Positions 10,830 through 21,179 of a stretch of 37,010 bases of DNA are shown here, piece after piece. Position numbers and translations under genes: made by a program. Within the stretch, counting starts at the first letter, position 1. Each line of letters starts with the position of its first letter. The DNA comes from Haplomitrium mnioides (Eukaryota > Marchantiophyta > Haplomitriopsida > Calobryales), in the NCBI GenBank assembly GCA_049999725.1, contig JBNGIS010007632.1, positions 302,966-339,975 on the forward strand, in the 5' to 3' direction. Below the pieces are notes generated by a model. That model was given only the letters and a program-made list of their open reading frames with translations, was not told the origin of the DNA and did no database searches.

Positions 10830-11758
10830 TCTTCAGGGTCTCCCTCGCTGCATGCTCTTCCTCCAATGCTTCGAGAGCCTCCAGCTTCTTCCTCACATGG
10901 TCCTGTTGCTTGGGATAGAACCACTTTGGACTATCTCGTTGATAATCTGAGTCACCTCGTGACGAGGGTGCTTGAGTTGTCTCCTTCTTGGCCTTTCGCT
11001 CGCTCTTCCTATAACTCTTCTTCTTCTTGGCTTTCACCTCGGCTTTGGTCACCACCCGGTAGTAGTCTTCGAGAGTGGGTGTCTCCTATCCGGGCAATTC
11101 TGCTTCCTCCTCCTTTTCCAGGGCTATGAGATTGACAATTGCAAGGGAAGGGGGGTTTGCGCCTGGGCTAGTGGATGCATCGGGCCTTCAATTAAGTGGG
11201 CAATTGATCGCCACATGCCCACCTTCTTAAGCCTCTGGAGGGATTTTCTTACGGACTCTTTCTTCTTCATCCTTAACTGACCCATTTTGATCAGCACCTT
11301 TGTTTCCTCCCCGATCCCCCTAAACTCCACAATGAACGCAGCCTTGAAGGCTCCCTAGTCCCTCTTGACGTTATTGGGCAGATCCTTGTACCAAGGCTGT
11401 GCTTCTCCCTTGAAGACTGCTGGCAGAATTCTGATTTTTACATGGCTTTCTCCGTTCGCTGCCGCGGTCTTCTCCAGATCATCCAACTAGGCATCGGGGT
11501 CGTCCTTCGAACGCCCCTTGAAGGATTTGTATTTAAATTTGCTCCTCAGTCCGGATGGGGGCACCGAGTTTGCTATCCCAGCACTAGGCAAGGACAATTC
11601 CACTCACAAGTCAATTCCTTCCTCCACTCTTCTCCAACACGCTCACAACCAGTTGCTTTGTTTCTCGAAATTCTCGTGTAGAATTTGACTATGGGTCCTT
11701 GGTGCATAAAAGGATATCTTGACCTCGGGTTGGTCTCAGGCATTTTGCAAACCTTGCG
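10830..11758 (-). pseudogene. gag: B gag with internal deletion
   Basis: Gag forms the virus-like particle and packages RNA. The N-terminal part (11330-11758) is degenerate. The segment 11124-11330 has the family phrase IKMGQLRMKKKESVRKSLQRLKK, and then the sequence jumps at about 11225-11235 straight into the end of the second zinc knuckle (GHVAINCP, near 11210). The rest of the capsid region, the Ser/Asp/Glu-rich and Lys-rich linker, the first CCHC knuckle and the first two Cys of the second knuckle are all missing compared with R1 and D. The sequence after the knuckle (10813-11055) is Lys-rich with the family phrase PKWFYPKQQDHV. Particle assembly or RNA binding by this Gag is very unlikely. 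Confidence 0.8.
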
Positions 11759-11775
11759 CCCTCCTTCAAGCGCCA
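11759..11775 (-). promoter_or_regulatory. Primer binding site of element B
   Basis: The minus strand reads TGGCGCTTGAAGGAGGG, eight bases downstream of the 5' LTR end. R1 has TGGCGCTAGAAGGAGGG at the same distance. It starts with TGG, as expected for pairing with a tRNA CCA end, but I cannot name the tRNA. Confidence 0.75.
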
Positions 11776-13209
11776 AAAATTTATGTCACTCCCCTCTTTC
11801 AGGCCTTAACCTTCACATGTGCCACTTGGAAGGAAGGGGAGGACAAAAACAGGGGGAATAAGGTTCTTTCATGAGATGGCCTCTATCCATCCTTGCCTTA
11901 CAAAATTTTCCTCACCTCAACAAACAATTCAGCAGCCAGCCTGCTCATTCACCCCCAATGCTAGAACACATATTCTCATAGACCAAAATACTCTTGTGGT
12001 AATTTTCCAATATAATTCACGGGTCCCAAATCTGGACCCAGCCACCTTACGTACAATTCAAGGGCAGAATGCCGTAACCCTAGTGTCACGGAACAATGTC
12101 AAGAAACTTGACTCCCCTTTGCAGAGTTGTTCGAGGGTCTCATCAATTGGAATACCTCTCTACTCATAGTCTTAAAGGTTTCTTATACAATACAACAAAA
12201 TTCAAATCTAACTAATACACTTATACACAAATACAAACACACTAATGCATTGCACTTCACCAGAATCATAGGCCTTTCCGGACCATTGGGACTGATCTCC
12301 CTAGCAGACTCCTCCCTTCTTTAGCTCACAACTTCCAACTTCCTTCCAACTCCCACGCACACACCCTTCTTCCAAATAGTTTTTTAACTTCCCTCGCAAG
12401 AAGCCATGCGTTTACTTCCTCAGGCTCAGAAGAGGATTTCTTTAACTTCCACCTCTAGAAGACAGTCATCACGACTGATGGCAGCTCACTCCATCTTCGA
12501 GTCGTGAACAAGTCTTCTCCGTAGTGTGCGAGCACTAACGCAACTACCCTCTTCTCAGCTCCACTTGAAAGATTACACTAGAGCACACTCCGAGCACTTT
12601 AGGGTTTGATGCTCCTACACAGATGAAACAGAAATGACCCCAAGATCACACTTGGCAGCCTCTCCTGAATTCTCAACAAATCGGATCCCCTTCAATTTCC
12701 TGTATCGATTCACCTCCGCTACTGGTCCACCCACATGGATGAGTTCACCTGGATCGCCCGAGCCTCTAGAGCTCCCTACCCAGCGATTCTCGGCACCCCT
12801 CCAGTCCACCTCCGCCCCTGCTAGCCCCCAACACGAGTACACTCACCTCACATAAATTCTCACTAGAATCCTCTCTTACTTACTTCGTTGCCTCTTCTTG
12901 TCTCGAGATCGCTTGCGTGGCTCTAGTTTGCTTGCACACCAACCCGATCAATGTTGCAACCCATCGATGTATACCCCTCGTGCTTCCCCCTTGCGAATCC
13001 TTCCCGTTTGAAAAGGTCATTATTCTAGTTAGGCCCGGAGCCGAAAGTGGCGACACCAATCCTGTCTATTCGCAAAATGCTTCCAATTAAAACGGCCATT
13101 TCCAAGGTCTACGAGGTCGAGTCTGTGAAGTCCTGCAGATCTGAGTCCAAAGGATTCCGTGGAACAAGGTCCAAAGGAATCTCGCGGAACCCAGAGCTCA
13201 CTATTGACT

Positions 13210-13830
13210 TTTCCTCTGTTGCCTCTGTCTTCAACCTGGAAGTTGGACCGGCGCATTGACCTTGTTCCGTAGTTGACCACGGATCCAAATCCGAAGAATT
13301 CAACAGACAAGGAAGTTCGAAGGATTCCTTAGACTCCTCCGAAGTGCCACGTATCCAAGGTAGCGCTGTCCGATGTCGTTTTCCATAGGGAAGGTGGACC
13401 GCTGCGCTGACCTGAGGTTCTGAAGCTGACCGGAGTCCGAGGGATCCAACGGGCTCCTCCGAAGTGCCACGTGACAGAGGTCACGCCATCCGACGCCATT
13501 TTCCACAGGGAAGGTGGACCGCCACGCTGACCTGAGATTCCAAAGTTGATCGCGAGGGATTCTAGAACATTTATCTGATGGGGAGTCCAAAGGAATCCAT
13601 GGAACCCGTGGGCCTGCAGTTGACTTGGTTCCGTAGAGCACCATCCGACGTTATTTTCAACAGGGAAGGTGGACTGCCACACTGACCTTCATCTGTGGTT
13701 GACCTCTCTCTGGTCTGAAGGATCCAACGGGCTTGTCTGAAGTGCCACTTATCCAAGGTGGCACCGTCTGACGTCGTTTTCAACGAGGAAGGTGGACCGC
13801 CGCGCTGACCTTAGGTTTTCGAAGAAGATC
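13210..13830 (-). repeat. Degenerate GC-rich repeats in the B 5' LTR
   Basis: Units with GAAGGTGGACCGC and CTGACC cores recur near 13240, 13395, 13510, 13665 and 13790. The unit near 13510 has no obvious counterpart in the partner LTR, so copy number differs here too. Confidence 0.65.
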
Positions 13831-13832
13831 CT

Positions 13833-14150
13833 GAACACCCCCGCACCTGCCATGTTTCCGCTGAATCTTTCAGACACCTGCAAGGACGCCACATTTCTAC
13901 AAAGGCCCGTGGACACCCCCGCGCCTGCTATGTCTCCTTCGAATCTCCCGTACACTTGCGAGGATGCCACGTTTTTGCAAAGGCCCGCGGACACCCCCAC
14001 GTGTACCACGTCTCCGCTGAATCTCCCGGACACCTGCGAGGACGCCATGTTTCCGAAGAAGCTCTCGGACACCTGCAAGGACACCACGTTTCCTCAAAGG
14101 CCCATGGACACCCCCACGCCTGCCACATCCTCGCTAAATCCTGCTGAACA
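13833..14150 (-). repeat. 39/78-bp tandem repeat array, B 5' LTR
   Basis: GAACACCC/GGACACCC begins at 13833, 13911, 13989 and 14106, at intervals of 78, 78 and 117 bp (two, two and three units of 39 bp). It is one 39-bp unit shorter than the array in the 3' LTR. Confidence 0.85.
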
Positions 14151-14729
14151 ATGAAGGAAGTGGTTGTGGACCCCAATAGAACCCATTAGCGCCTGAGGGA
14201 TCAGAGCGTCCCCTGATCCTTGGTGTCGTTGCTGCTTACGCAAGCCATGGCCCCCTCTTCCCTCTTCCTAATTCTTGTTTCTACTACGCGGCATTCAAAA
14301 GCTTGCGATGCAGCTTTTCCTTGTCTACGGTCTCCTCCTCCCACTGTCGCTCTTCGATGTCCACCCCGCAGCTCCGATCCTCCTCCTCTGGCCCCCGATC
14401 CTTCTTCTCCTCTGCTGCTTGCCTGTGTTAAGTGCCCCGTTCCTCCCTGCTAGGGCCTCAATTTGTGCATCCTAATGATATTTGTAGGCTCTCGTCCACT
14501 TTCGTCAAATTTTAGTGGTGCCCCCCCACTCGCTGGCTAGCACGGCTCCCTTTTCCAATTCCAAAGCGATCCCGTTCCACTTCTCGGATCTAGGCAACCC
14601 GCTCGTACTCACTTATTGGAATTGATCCACTACTTCTGAGGTACTTTAACACTTACGAGAGAGAAATTGTTCCAATGCCACCGCCGATTCCGTGAATTCT
14701 TCCTTAGTGCCCCATGTCACAGGCTAACA

Positions 14730-14734
14730 CTCGG
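14730..14734. repeat. Right target-site duplication of element B
   Basis: CTCGG, paired with CTCAA at 3917-3921. CTCGG is likely the ancestral form, because it gives the Arg codon expected in the R1 protease frame at this place. Confidence 0.65.
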
Positions 14735-15040
14735 AGTAGGGAGCCTAAAGGTTTTACTCAAGAACCATCTGCCAATCTCATGATCTTGGCAGTGGGTTGG
14801 AATTCTCTGAATCCCAATTTGTGGGCAGTCTCTTCCACCATGATGTTGACCCCTGCCCCTCCGTCTATGGGCAGTAGTGACAGTGTGCACCCCATTATCT
14901 GAATATCAATTTCTTGGCTCCTTTATCTTCACACACCAATTCCAAGTCCACTTGAGCTCTTACTCGGGGTAACCTCCTCCTTGTTGTGGCTCCCATCAGC
15001 AATTCCCTTAGTTGTCGTCAGTACAAGGGGCTATCTTTCT
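14730..15040 (-). pseudogene. pol: R1 pol: N-terminal half of aspartic protease
   Basis: On the minus strand the active-site phrase LPIDGGAGVNIM (Asp-Gly-Gly at 14857-14865) is followed by MRLADGS and the LGSLLR motif that ends at the B insertion. The other half is at 3740-3921. The pattern Asp-x-Gly-x-x-Val-Asn-Ile-Met resembles the Athila-type protease more than the Asp-Ser/Thr-Gly of most retropepsins. A stop follows the LADGS motif (near 14750). Confidence 0.8.
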
Positions 15041-16331
15041 AAGTTGGCCCACTGCAGGTGTGACTGGGCAATCTCTCATGTCCGTCTAGATGCTATAGGA
15101 GCCTTGCTTTACTTCCCCTTCTTTGGTTGTGATCTTCGCCTCTGCGTCTTTGGGCTCTTCTTGTTGTTTTCAGACCATCTTCAGGCTCTTGATTGCTGCT
15201 TGCTCTTCTTCCAATGCATCCAGTGCCTCCAGCTGCACAGATTTTATCCCAAACAACATTGTCCTGTTGTTTGGGATAAAACCACTTCGGATTGTCCCGT
15301 TGGTAATCTGAATCGTTGCGCGATGAGGATCTCTGAGCCGTCACTTTCTTCACCTTCCGCTCACTCTTCTGGTGGCTCCTTTTCTTGGACTTGGCTTTAG
15401 GTTGGGTTACCACCCGATAGCAATCTTCAGGGATTGGGGTTTCCCATCTGGTTAGCTCAGCCTCTTCTTCCTCCTTTTCCTAGTGGATTGTCTCCTCCCT
15501 CTCTAATTCTATCAGATTGACCGTTGCCTGTAAAGGAGGGTTTGTGCTTGCGTTAGGAGATACATGAGGCCTTTGGTTGAGAGGGCAATTGACAGCCACA
15601 TGCCCCTCCTTTTTGCATTAGAAACACAATGTTGTTGGTTAGCCATAACCGCTTTTCCACGGCTTATGGCAGTTGGAGGAAATGTACCCAAGTTGGCCAC
15701 AATTTTAACAGACCATAATGGTCGTCCGAGGTGGTCTAGTTGCAGCCCACCCATTCCCTTTCTCTCCGCTCACTCCTGTAGGTCTGCCAAGCATGGTGCT
15801 AGATCCGCCGTTGATCTGGTACACTATTGCTGGGGCTTCTTCTAGCACATATTCGACTTCTTCCCTCATGAGGTTTGGTGACTCTTCTCTCATGTAATAT
15901 ATGGCATTGCTTTTTGGAGAGCATTATTGAGGAGAGTAGCCATGTATATTGCATCTGATGCACCACGCTCCGACTTGCCTGGTTGGGAGTGAGCGACCTT
16001 CTAGTTTGATCCCCGCCAAGAGGATATTCATCGCTTCCATCTTCGCACTCAGCTCATCCATCGATCCTTCCCACTAGTTTTTTGCTCGGTTTGGGTTTGG
16101 GTTCACTCCTCTTTGATTTCCCTTTCTTGGCCTCTATGCGATGATGTACTTCTCGCTCTTTGGCTTGCTTCTTTCTTTTTTGCTCTTTCTTTTTTTTTCT
16201 TTTTTCGGGACGCCCCATCTTCCTCCGAGCTGGTGCTGTCTGAATCAGCCTCACTCTTCCAAGTGGACGTGGAACTCTCGTCCGTCTCCTCTCCGCTGTC
16301 GGAGGTGTCCGAAGAGTCTTTCGACTCATAC
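15041..16331 (-). pseudogene. gag: R1 gag: C-terminal part with two damaged zinc knuckles
   Basis: In minus-strand order there is first a Ser/Asp/Glu-rich segment (about 16230-16330) and a Lys/Arg-rich run (about 16120-16230). A degenerate stretch comes next, then the EEAPAIVYQ phrase (near 15830). Zinc knuckle 1 follows (15669-15710; Cys, Cys, Cys kept, His replaced by Tyr, and a stop where D has Trp), then knuckle 2 (about 15585-15626; a stop where D has Gln), and finally a Lys-rich tail with PKWFYPKQQD (near 15280). The region matches D 36131-37010. It stops at 16331 at the CATAC target duplication of the chromovirus and resumes in frame at 25135. Confidence 0.8.
16327..16331. repeat. Left target-site duplication of the chromovirus
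   Basis: CATAC, identical to 25135-25139. The R1 gag frame runs on across it. Confidence 0.92.
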
Positions 16332-16521
16332 TATAAAATAATCTCAAAGACCAAATCCAATTGAGTAAGAACTCATGGTGAACTCTAATAATAGAGTTCT
16401 TCAACCAAAAGCAACTAAAGGTCCAAGCTAAGACCAAGAGTGCAAGCAAAAGCCAAGCAACCAAAAAACCCAAGTGATTCGAGAGGAACTCCAGAATGAG
16501 GAGTTGGGCTAAGAAGCCCTT

Positions 16522-16530
16522 CTATTTATA
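16522..16530 (-). promoter_or_regulatory. TATA box in the chromovirus 3' LTR
   Basis: The minus strand reads TATAAATAG, a near-perfect plant TATA box. The same sequence with the same flank (GAAGGGCTTCTTAGC) is in the other LTR at 24888-24896. Confidence 0.75.
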
Positions 16531-16605
16531 CATTAGAAGAGAGTGTCTTCCCTCTTTCTTCACTTACAAGTCACTTCTAATTTCAACCCTCAAGGTGACT
16601 CTACT

Positions 16606-16698
16606 AAAAGTGACTTTGAAATCAAGTAACCTAAAAGTGACTCTCTACTAAAAGTGACTTCAAAGACAAGTAATCCAATCTTAACCCTAAAAGTGACT
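16606..16698 (-). repeat. AAAAGTGACT repeats in the chromovirus 3' LTR
   Basis: Four exact copies at 16606, 16633, 16650 and 16689 (sense strand AGTCACTTTT). They lie upstream of the TATA box in the U3 part. A related AAGGTGACT lies at 16592. Confidence 0.75.
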
Positions 16699-16766
16699 CA
16701 CTACCACTTCCTTCACTCCTTTCTATTTTCTTATAAATAGCACAACCTTATGCTTGTACTATTACA

Positions 16767-16781
16767 TAATCCTCGCCTTCT
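16767..16781 (-). promoter_or_regulatory. Polypurine tract of the chromovirus
   Basis: The minus strand reads AGAAGGCGAGGATTA directly upstream of the 3' LTR. It overlaps the end of the chromodomain frame (stop at 16780-16782). Confidence 0.7.
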
Positions 16782-17643
16782 AGTCAATAGCATCCTCGTC
16801 ATTACCGGAACTTTCAAAAATTTTAATAGCTTCTTGAACATTCTCTAGATTTGAAGAAGGTTCCCATGTAGCATCATGAAGTGGATAGCCTTTCCACAAA
16901 ACCTTGTATTGAACTTGTGGATCCTGCCCTCGCTTGATAACTCTTTTTGCCAAAATGCGTTCTACTTCAAATTCTTCATGATCATCAAGAACAATGGTCG
17001 GAGGAGGAAGTTGAACACGATTTGTAAAAGAAGATGGACTAGAAACAAAAGGCTTAAGTTTAGACACATGGAACATGGGATGAATTTTCATATGAAGAGG
17101 AAGATCAAGTTTATAAGCAACAAGAGAAATAACCTGAGAAATAGAGAAATGACCAATCCAAGTAGGAGATATCTCACGGACTTGAGTATCTAAAGACAAT
17201 GGAAGATTATGAGTGGATAACATAACTTGTTCATCTAAAAGAAAAGAGTAGTCACAACGATGTTTATCGACAAACTGTTTTTGCCAATTTTGAGCAATAA
17301 CAAGATGGTTTCTAGCATCTTGCAATGAGGAAGATAAACGAGACAAAAAGGTAGAAAGATTGGGAACATTGGAAGATAAAGGAGAAAGCAAACAATCAGG
17401 AACAAGAGGATGTTGACCAAAATTAAGAAAGAAAGGAGAAAAACCGGTACTTGCTTGTTTGGAGTTGTTGTATGCAAACCCCACAACCGATTAAAAACTA
17501 TCCTAATTCGTATGATGAACATTGATAAACGCTCGAAGCATATCTTCCATAGTACGATTCGCTCATTTGGTTTGCCCATCTATTTGAGGATAATACGCTG
17601 TAGACATAAATAGTTTGGTACTCGAAAGTGTGAATAACTCTCG
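16780..17643 (-). pseudogene. pol: Chromovirus pol: integrase C-terminal part and chromodomain
   Basis: The frame 16780-17484 (about 234 residues) is open. It covers the integrase C-terminal region (FRLSTHNLPLS-like phrase, here LSTHNLPLS, and the PTWIGHF motif) and ends in a chromodomain (about 16795-16970). The chromodomain shows VERILAKRVIKRG, YKVLWKGYP and ATWEPSSNL, including the Trp and Tyr of the YKVLWKGY strand. Chromodomains steer integration toward particular histone marks. This one looks undamaged, unlike the upstream catalytic parts. Between 17485 and 17643 the frame shifts and the conserved GQTER motif is destroyed: the minus strand reads GQTK followed by a stop, so the catalytic Glu has become Lys. 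Confidence 0.9.
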
Positions 17644-18234
17644 TCAAAACTTCCTATTGAATCGTGGATCTCTATCAAATATAAGTACCTTTGGCATTCC
17701 ATGATATCGAAAGACTGTATCAAAATAAATCTTCGTCAATTGTGGAGCAACCACCGTATCCACTATTAGTGCTAGATGAATTTGCTTACTTAGCTTATCC
17801 ACAAACACCACAATGGCCGTAAACCCACGAGGCATAGTTGGAAGCAAAGTGATAAGATCCAAACTTACATGTTTCCACCTAGTAGTAGGAATTGATAATG
17901 GTTGCAGAAGACCAGCTGGTTTTTGATTTGAAGCCTTGTTTTGTTGACAACTTTCACAAGAACGAACAAAGCCACGAACATCTCGAGCTAGGTTTGGCCA
18001 CCACCAAGTCCATTGAAGCAACTCTATAGTCTTGTCTACTCCAAGATGCCCATAAATTGGAATATCACGTGCTTCTTGTAAACGTGCCATTCGAAGCGCA
18101 TCATCTTGAAGAACATATATTTTATGGCCTTGATAGAGAATACCATCCCAAATGGAAAAGGTATGATACTCACTATCGTGGACCACCAAACATGCTCTAA
18201 CAAGAGTAAAAAAGACATCTTCTTGTAACTTTTG
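17644..18234 (-). pseudogene. pol: Chromovirus pol: integrase zinc-binding region and core
   Basis: The zinc-binding region shows GHLGVDKTIELL and SCESCQQNK, and the core shows WKHVSLDLITLLP with the first catalytic Asp (near 17865). FDRDPRFN holds the second (near 17660; the usual residue before Asp is Ser). The third residue is lost, as described for the downstream part. The frame is open from 18189 to 17644, ending at a stop just after the second Asp. A stop near 18235 separates it from RNase H. Confidence 0.88.
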
Positions 18235-19645
18235 TCAAATGCCGTCATTGGTTGCTTCTTTAAGATGTAATATACTAGCATTTTCTATCTCTAGTGTATT
18301 TATTTGATGATCCGGTCTTCGAGACAATGCATTAGAAATAGTATGGAACCTTCCCGGCTTGTACTCCAACTTGAAATCAAAGAGTTGTAGTTGATCTTCC
18401 CATCGATGATGACGACTTGCAATATTTTCCAAGTTGATTACTTGAAGCAATGGCTTGTGGTTTGTGTGCATAAGTAGAGGCTTGCCCAAAAGATAGTGTC
18501 TCCACACCTTGGTAGCATAAACCATTGCCAATTGCTCTCGATCTCTTGCAGAATAATTTCTCTCCATCGCATTCAATCGGCGTGACATGAATGCAATTGG
18601 ATGAAGTCCATCCTCAAACTCTTGCTGTAAAACCACTCCAATAGCAAAATTAGAAGCATCAAAATCAACTATATAATGCCTCTTTGGATCATATGGTTGT
18701 AGAATTGAATGAGATGTCACCGCATCCTTTAGTTGTTGAAATGCCACTTGCTCCTTGGTCGTACATTGAAACTTTGCATCCTTCCCTAGTAAATCCGTAA
18801 GCGGTGCAATAATATGAGCATAGTAATGAATGAATCTTCGATAAAAACTTGCTAATCCATTAAAAGCTCGAACATCCTTTGCATCATTCGGTGTTGGCCA
18901 CTCTGTAATAGCCTTAATTCTCTCTTCCTCCATCTTGATGCCATTTGTAGACACACGATGCCCTAGATAAGTCACCTCTTGCTTCCAGAACTCACACTTA
19001 GACTTCTTGCAATAAAACTTTCAATTACGTAGTTGTTGTAGTACCTCCTCAAGATGAGCACGATCCTCAACATCAGTTTTACTAAAGATAAGGATATCAT
19101 GCAAAAATACCAACATTGACTTATCCAATAACCCATCACAAGCGCGATGCATTTGATCCATAAATATTGCTCGAGCATTGGTAAGACTAAATGTAATAAC
19201 TTTCCACTCAAAATGCCAATAGCTACTTCGAAGATCCAACTTAGTAAAGAATCTTGCACCACTCAATTGATCGAACAAATCATCAATGCGAGGTAGAGGA
19301 TAGGCATTCTTCACTGTTTGATTGTTCAATCCTCAATAATCTATACAAAGATGAAATCCACCATCTTTCTTTGGTACAAAGAATATAGAAGCTCCCCAAA
19401 TAGAAGTATTGTGTTGAATGAAATCCTTCTCAAGAAGATCCGTCAATGTCTTTCAAAGCTCCTCTAGTTCTTGTGGTGATAACCGAAATATAGGTCAATT
19501 ATAAGGAGTGCTTCTCGGTATCAACTCAATCGGAAAAGGCATTCCTCGATCGTCTAGTAACCCTTTTGAAAAATCCTTCGGAAACACATCCGCAAACTCT
19601 TTCAAAATATCATCTATCATTAAGGTAGGTGCACCTTTTCCCTAC
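18235..19645 (-). pseudogene. pol: Chromovirus pol: reverse transcriptase and RNase H
   Basis: Minus-strand motifs: EFADVFPKD (near 19590), a broken RLSP block, [15 protein letters not shown] (near 19380), [26 protein letters not shown] with the first Asp (near 19230), [13 protein letters not shown] where the Asp pair should be (near 19100; the first Asp is His), TYLGHRVS (near 18970), then RNase H with IVDFDASNFAIG, YSARDREQLAMV, HTNHKPL (Asp of TDH changed to Asn) and SNALSRRP (Asp of ADALSR changed to Asn). Stops occur near 19020, 19335, 19455 and 19500. Upstream, the frame is cut at 19645 by the inserted LTR E. Confidence 0.9.
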
Positions 19646-20280
19646 TGTGAGCCGGGTTTGAAGGTACTTCGTGCAATATTTTCAAAAAAAATTCAAAAAT
19701 TAAGTGAGAAGCCATGCAGATTTTGGGTTTTGGGGTCAAACGGGCTTCCAATGAACATCAAAAGTACTCAAGACATGCTTAGAGAGAAGGAAAAGATCAA
19801 GGTCATAAGCCATGGATGGAAAGGTTGAGGAGCAACAAAGGAAACCAGAGTGGGGTGGAATGTGGAAGAGAGAGCAAAAAGAACAAAGACGGAGGAAACC
19901 TTAGGCAGAAAACAAATAAAGAAAGCATCAAGATTCACTTCAAACATGTTGAGAAGGATCACAAGGAAGGACTACAATCAAGGCGAGACAAGGGAGATAG
20001 AGTTCACAACCATAGGTGCAGAAATTGGCAAGAATGGAGGAAAGGGGTGGAAGTCGAGATGTAGAACGGAGGAGCCAATAGTTTTGACCATTGCATTCGC
20101 AGTTCGTGACCATTTGAGGCATGCAATAGCTTGATAGAGAGAGGAGCTTGAGGCAATCACAGTGAAATTTGAATCTAAGAGAATAAAGCACAAATAAGGA
20201 AGAAAGACCTTCTAGAAGTTAACCGATGGCCGTAGTTCGAAGGAGTCCGAGGTCCACAGTCCGACGGCCGAAGTCTTCCT

Positions 20281-20990
20281 TAACGGGACTCAGCCTTCCT
20301 AAGTGGGGAGCCCGGCTAAGTGGGTTCCAAGTGACCTTCCGATGTGGAGAATCCACTTAACAAGGATCCATTGAGAGGTTCAACCGGAAGAGCAAGGAGG
20401 GATCAGCCGAAAGGGTGATCTATCGCAGATCCGGCAAGGACAAGTTGGAAAGTTTGATAGAGTACAGCGGCAAAGTGAGAAAGTTTGACAAAGGAATGCA
20501 AGGGGTTGGTTCAAAAAGGAGCACCTTGTAAATCCTATATGGAGCGTTTTCACAACTTACCGAGGGGGTCTGAAGTCTTCTGTTCGACGGTTGGAGTCTG
20601 AAGTTCGCAGTCCGAGGTCCGCAATCCGAAGGAGTCCGAGGTACGCAGTCCGAAGGAGGCTGACGATCACAGTCCAAAGTCCATAGTCCGAGGGGGTCCG
20701 AAGTCTTCTGTTTGACGGTCGCAGTTCGATGGAGGGAGTTCAAGGTACACAGTCCGAAGGAGGTCGACGGTCGCAGTCCTATGGAGGGAGTCTGCGAGTC
20801 TTCACGAGAGGTGGCGGGCCCCCGCAGGGCTTAACGAGACTCAGCCTCCCTAAGTGGGGAGCCCGATTAAGTGGGTTCCGAGTGATCTTCCGACATGGAC
20901 AGCCCACTTAACAAGGATCTGTTGGGAATCCAACTGGAAGAGCAATGAGGGATCAATCGAAAAGACGATCTATCGACGGTTTGACCAACG
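20281..20990 (+). repeat. Direct duplication of about 165 bp within LTR E
   Basis: The segments 20281-20450 and 20831-20990 are alike. Both start with a GACTCAGCCT phrase, pass through TAAGTGGGGAGCCCG, an imperfect inverted repeat (AAGTGGGTTCC ... CCACTTAAC) and CAACTGGAAGAGCAA or its variant, and end in GATCTATCG. Between them lie short CAGTCCGA-type repeats (20575-20810). Confidence 0.75.
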
Positions 20991-21179
20991 GGAGAACAAT
21001 GGGTGCCGAAAGGGCGATCTATTGACGATTTGGCCGGAAGAACAAGGAGTGCCGAAAGAGCGATCTATCAAAGATCTAGAGAGGACAAGGCGAAAAGTTT
21101 GAGAGAGTGCTGCTGCGACGTTTGAAAGTTCGACGGAGCTACTGTTCTTACTCGGCAAGGGAAGGGCTCTTTGGATGAC

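Larger units (their letters stand above)
3922..14729 (-). mobile_element. B: full-length Ty3/gypsy long-LTR retrotransposon nested in R1
   Basis: Two LTRs in direct orientation (11784-14729 as 5' LTR and 3922-6808 as 3' LTR) enclose a 4975-bp internal region on the minus strand: primer site, gag, protease, acidic linker, reverse transcriptase, RNase H, integrase, polypurine tract. It is flanked by the imperfect duplication CTCAA/CTCGG and sits inside the R1 protease. Gag carries a large internal deletion and pol has many stops and shifts, so B could not move by its own proteins now. In one well-aligned 175-bp stretch the two LTRs differ at roughly one site in eight (counted by eye), which suggests an old insertion. 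Confidence 0.87.
11784..14729 (-). repeat. 5' LTR of element B
   Basis: It is 2946 bp long. The left end TGTCACTCCCC is the element-sense end ...GGGGAGTGACA; the right end GGCTAACA is a one-base variant of GGCTGACA. It is colinear with 3922-6808 over its whole length, including the degenerate repeats (13210-13830), the 39/78-bp array (13833-14150) and the conserved block (12386-12540). The R1 protease resumes directly at 14730. Confidence 0.87.
16332..16766 (-). repeat. 3' LTR of the chromovirus
   Basis: It is 435 bp, colinear with 24701-25134. The left end TATAAAATAATC is mutated from TGTAAAATAATC; the right end is ...TATTACA-like (CTATTACA). It carries four copies of AAAAGTGACT (16606, 16633, 16650, 16689) and a TATA box. 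Confidence 0.93.

Noticed and set aside
11573-11776. Apparent conserved N-terminus LALEGGRKV shared with 25690-25884
   Set aside because: The codons are the primer binding site itself, without an ATG; the shared residues reflect a conserved DNA site, not a protein start.
3922-16331. Alternative reading as two truncated elements with a duplicated LTR
   Set aside because: The protease halves are complementary without overlap, the flanks form a 5-bp duplication and the frame continues, so one interrupted element is simpler.
16054-16473. 139-residue minus-strand frame with a hydrophobic start and a basic tail
   Set aside because: It runs from the chromovirus LTR across the insertion boundary into R1 gag in the wrong frame; the similar start at 24615-24860 is only the other LTR.
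19816-20134. Plus-strand frames in the first part of LTR E, considered as a captured host exon
   Set aside because: Low-complexity Lys/Arg-rich translation, no recognisable domain, no splice context.
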